From Chloroflexota bacterium (GTDB lineage Bacteria; Chloroflexota; UBA5177; JANWHV01): a stretch of 8,068 nt of DNA. Made by a program: the position numbers and the translations under genes. Each line of letters begins with the position of its first letter. The first letter of the stretch is position 1. The notes beneath the pieces are model-generated. The model did no database searches. It was given only the letters and a program-made list of their open reading frames with translations, and was not told where the DNA came from. The stretch covers positions 1 through 8,068 of the forward strand of contig JAQBPC010000082.1 in the NCBI GenBank assembly GCA_028287725.1. Direction: 5' to 3'. Shown piece after piece: positions 5,484 through 8,068 of the stretch.

Positions 5484-5732
5484 GCAAACGAGCAACACGA
5501 AGCCCGGGTGTTATGCCCCTGGTTCTGCCGGTGCCCAGATTGGGGAATTGTTGTAGCGGGTTAAGCCGATTGTAGGCGCGCTTGCCGCAATGAATTACGG
5601 TAGTCGAGGCTCGAGCGGGCACAGGTGGCGCGACATGGCTCACCTTCCGGGCGTCTACGGTCCGGGGCCCTGAGCCTGTGGAAATACGCAGCGTCCGGCT
5701 GCTGCCGGAGCGCGTCAATTCACCGTCGGGTG
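5484..5732. other. Intergenic sequence between the GGDEF gene and the DUF2173 promoter
   Basis: This stretch holds no gene I can support. Short open frames lack family character and ribosome binding sites, and I see no tRNA T-loop or anticodon-arm pattern. It contains the hairpin listed at 5691-5713 and a weak AACAC/GTGTT inverted repeat at 5494-5512. Confidence 0.5.
5691..5713 (-). terminator. Hairpin downstream of the GGDEF gene, possible weak terminator
   Basis: TCCGGC (5694-5699) and GCCGGA (5704-5709) form a perfect 6-bp stem with a 4-base loop, and GCG/CGC add three pairs past a one-base bulge. It lies about 20 bases after the TGA of the membrane GGDEF gene. A second small hairpin (CGGGT/ACCCG, 5727-5739) has the stop codon in its loop. 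Only a short T stretch (TATTTCC) follows a few bases later, so termination here is uncertain. Confidence 0.35.
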
Positions 5733-8057
5733 TCACCCGGATCGTCTGGAGTCCGCGTTGAGCGAGTAGGCTTGTCTGGGCCGTCGCTCATACCCATCTC
5801 CTCCCAATGCTTCAAGTGTCTCGCGCTCTGCTTCCACCTGTATCAGCCGTTCAATAACGTCCACTACCGCGGGATCAAATTCGGTGCCGGAGCAGCGCCG
5901 CAACTCCGCCAATGCCCAGTCACGCGTTCGTGCTTCGCGGTACGGCCGTTCTGCCCGCATCGAACGGTAGGCCGCGGCAACCGCGATAATTCTGGCGCCG
6001 AGGGGTATTTCTTCACCTGCCAGTTGGTCGGGATAGCCATGGCCGTCCCAGTGCTCTTGATGCGACCGTACAATTGGCGCCAAAACCCGAAGTGCGGGTA
6101 CCCGGCTCAACACTTCCTCGCCCACAATAGGATGTGCGCGTATTGTCTCCCACTCTTCCCTCGAGAGCGTCGCTTGCTTCCGCAGCACGGCATCCGGAAC
6201 ACCGACTTCCCCAATGTCGCACAGCCGGCTGGCCATACCCACCATGCGCGCCTCGCTCGCGGAGAGACCGCATCCTAAGGCGAGCTCTATGGCGTAGTAG
6301 GAAACATCAAGTGCGTGCACGTCGAAAATGGAACCGCGTGCCTTCACCAGCGTAGCAATGGCCTCCACGGTGCCCGCAAGCGCATCATCCTCGCGCGAGC
6401 TCTTGCTCACGTCTTCGAGCAGTGCTCCAATGGCCGGATCGCCCGCGAACCTTACCTGGTTGCGACCGAGGCTCTTGGCGGCATACATGGCGCGATCCGC
6501 CGCGGCAATCAACGCGTCGCGATCTTCGCCATCACTCTTGTACACCGCCACGCCCACTGAGCTTGTCAAGTGCGATCCGCCGCCGGCCGTAAACGAGAAG
6601 GCAGCTATCGCGGCCCGCACATGTTCGGCCGCGCTCAACGCTGCTACTTGATCGGTTTCTGGGAGAATGGCCAAGAACTCCTCTCCACCCCAACGTCCGA
6701 GAATATCGACACCCCGAAGCGCGTTTTTGGCTACAACGCCAAATTCGCGCAGGACGGTGTCGCCGGTCAGGTGGCCAAAGCCGTCATTCAACGCCTTAAA
6801 ATGATCGAGATCGAGAAACAGGATCGCGCAGGTTCGCCAGTAACGATGTGCACGCTCGAGCTCGCGGTCCAGCGCGTTGTTCAACGCACGGTGATTCGGT
6901 AGCCCCGTGAGCGGATCCGTGGTGGCCAGAGCTTCCAGCCGGCTATTCGCGTCTTCCAGTGCTCGATGGCTTTCCTCGAGCTCGCCAAATGCTTGCCGAA
7001 GCGACCCGTAGAGGCGCCGATTCTCGAGCAGCGCTAGTACCTGCCGAACCAAAAGGAGCGCAAGCAACGACCAGCTACCGGCGTAGACACCTCCCGTGAG
7101 CGTCGGATCGGCATCGGCTTGGCCGGCGTAATGCACCAGAACACCTATACAGGGGATGAGGGAATACGGCAGTAGCGCACGCCAGAACGGTATTACACTG
7201 ATAGCGCCGATGTCGGCCGCGGTTTCACCGGCTTTGCTTAACGGCTCTGCCTGGCGCCTGATGGCTATATAGGCGGCTAGCCCAATCAACATGTACCCAA
7301 GCGGCCAGCCCACATCGGGCACGAGGCTTCCCGTACTGTACGTGCCGTGCAGGTTCTGATAGTCGTAGACCGTGTCGGTGACGACGATAATGCCAAGCCC
7401 GATCCACAATGTCCGGATGATTCGTCCGAGCGCGCGATCGGCGGCGTAAGCAGACAGAAACAACAAGCATGAAATCAATACGAGATCGCTCAATGGGTAT
7501 GCAGTACCCACAATTTGCCCAAGCACTGAATTGGCGCCTTGGATAATCGTGGGCCCCAGGATGAAATACCAGCTGAAGGTGACGAAGCCGGTCATAATAA
7601 TGAGCGCATCGAAAACGTAGCGCATACGTACTGCCGCGGGTAAAGGACGCCCGAGCAGCCAGAGTATGCCGAGTAACATGCACGGATACGCTGCCAGATA
7701 GAGCGGGTCGGCCCACGATGGCAACGGCGTTGATGCATAGCCGAACACCTGCTCATAGAAGGTGTAGACCATCTGGCCAACGCCGTAGAACATGACGCCT
7801 GCGGCGAGGAGAAGGGGTGACCAGGCGTGGAGGCCCGTGGAGAGGTCCTGCCTCCGTTTGCGCGACATCCAGAATGCGCGTACGCATATGGGCAACATCG
7901 CGAGCGGGCCGGCAAACTGTGCAATGTTGTCGGCGGCTACCACCATGCTGTGACTACCGGGGCGAACGAGCAGCCAGAACGCAAAGACGAGAATAAAGAT
8001 GACGATGCAGGCCAGAATCCGCCCTAGCGGCCATACGCCTGCCTCACCACGCCTCAC
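5733..8057 (-). CDS. Membrane diguanylate cyclase (GGDEF) fused to a degenerate HD-GYP domain
   Basis: The 774-residue protein begins with a polytopic membrane region of about ten hydrophobic segments (roughly 13-32, 45-62, 80-100, 117-136, 148-168, 183-203, 213-229, 252-266, 294-311, 325-344). A charged helix (345-378) leads to a GGDEF domain (about 379-537), which makes c-di-GMP from two GTP. It has Asp416 in LDLD, active-site GGEEF (457-461) and an inhibitory RxxD site (Arg448, Asp451) exactly five residues before it. An HD-GYP region (about 558-740) follows, with His581, His642, DGHGYP (671-676) and ERPYRE kept. The HD dyad is Cys613-Asp614, GK is Gly-Glu617, HHE is His666-Gln667-Glu668, and the VADxxD aspartates are Ala695 and Arg698. 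Phosphodiesterase activity is therefore doubtful. The start is GTG 8057 with GAAGG four bases upstream; the frame is open to the right edge, so an earlier start is possible. The membrane sensor type is unnamed to me. Confidence 0.92.
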   Translation of the reverse strand: MRRGEAGVWPLGRILACIVIFILVFAFWLLVRPGSHSMVVAADNIAQFAGPLAMLPICVRAFWMSRKRRQDLSTGLHAWSPLLLAAGVMFYGVGQMVYTFYEQVFGYASTPLPSWADPLYLAAYPCMLLGILWLLGRPLPAAVRMRYVFDALIIMTGFVTFSWYFILGPTIIQGANSVLGQIVGTAYPLSDLVLISCLLFLSAYAADRALGRIIRTLWIGLGIIVVTDTVYDYQNLHGTYSTGSLVPDVGWPLGYMLIGLAAYIAIRRQAEPLSKAGETAADIGAISVIPFWRALLPYSLIPCIGVLVHYAGQADADPTLTGGVYAGSWSLLALLLVRQVLALLENRRLYGSLRQAFGELEESHRALEDANSRLEALATTDPLTGLPNHRALNNALDRELERAHRYWRTCAILFLDLDHFKALNDGFGHLTGDTVLREFGVVAKNALRGVDILGRWGGEEFLAILPETDQVAALSAAEHVRAAIAAFSFTAGGGSHLTSSVGVAVYKSDGEDRDALIAAADRAMYAAKSLGRNQVRFAGDPAIGALLEDVSKSSREDDALAGTVEAIATLVKARGSIFDVHALDVSYYAIELALGCGLSASEARMVGMASRLCDIGEVGVPDAVLRKQATLSREEWETIRAHPIVGEEVLSRVPALRVLAPIVRSHQEHWDGHGYPDQLAGEEIPLGARIIAVAAAYRSMRAERPYREARTRDWALAELRRCSGTEFDPAVVDVIERLIQVEAERETLEALGGDGYERRPRQAYSLNADSRRSG

Positions 8058-8068
8058 TTTGCCTTCAA

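Overview
This window looks like ordinary chromosomal DNA of a moderately GC-rich bacterium. Chloroflexota (Ktedonobacteria/Thermomicrobia-like) is my best guess, from the style of the heavy-metal-binding-type protein at the left edge, the Ig-repeat L,D-transpeptidase, the CapA-like protein and the membrane GGDEF protein. This is inference from remembered protein families; no rRNA or marker gene is present. I found no tRNA, rRNA, transposase, integrase or CRISPR array.

All six genes lie on the minus strand, so the window is transcribed right to left. In that order they are: (1) 8057-5733, a polytopic membrane protein with a complete GGDEF diguanylate cyclase domain and a visibly degenerate HD-GYP domain; (2) 5253-4906, a small DUF2173 protein; (3) 4462-3002, a secreted YkuD-type L,D-transpeptidase with three Ig-like modules; (4) 2935-1835, a secreted CapA-family metallophosphatase-like protein; (5) 1719-796, pyrB, the catalytic subunit of aspartate carbamoyltransferase; (6) 424 to the left edge, a partial YbjQ/UPF0145-type protein whose C-terminus lies outside the window.

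The L,D-transpeptidase and CapA genes are 66 bp apart and probably form a cell-envelope operon. pyrB is alone: no other pyrimidine gene is beside it, and its leader is too short for the usual attenuators. The other genes have their own leaders.

The most unusual part is the non-coding sequence around the DUF2173 gene. A good candidate promoter lies about 195 bases before the start codon. The predicted leader holds four compact hairpins and an inverted repeat that places the ribosome binding site in a loop. Two more long-stemmed hairpins follow the stop codon, and one contains a G-U pair that forms only in the minus-strand transcript. The second notable point is the HD-GYP domain of the membrane protein. 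It has lost several metal-binding residues while the GGDEF active site and inhibitory site are intact, which suggests a protein that makes c-di-GMP and no longer degrades it.
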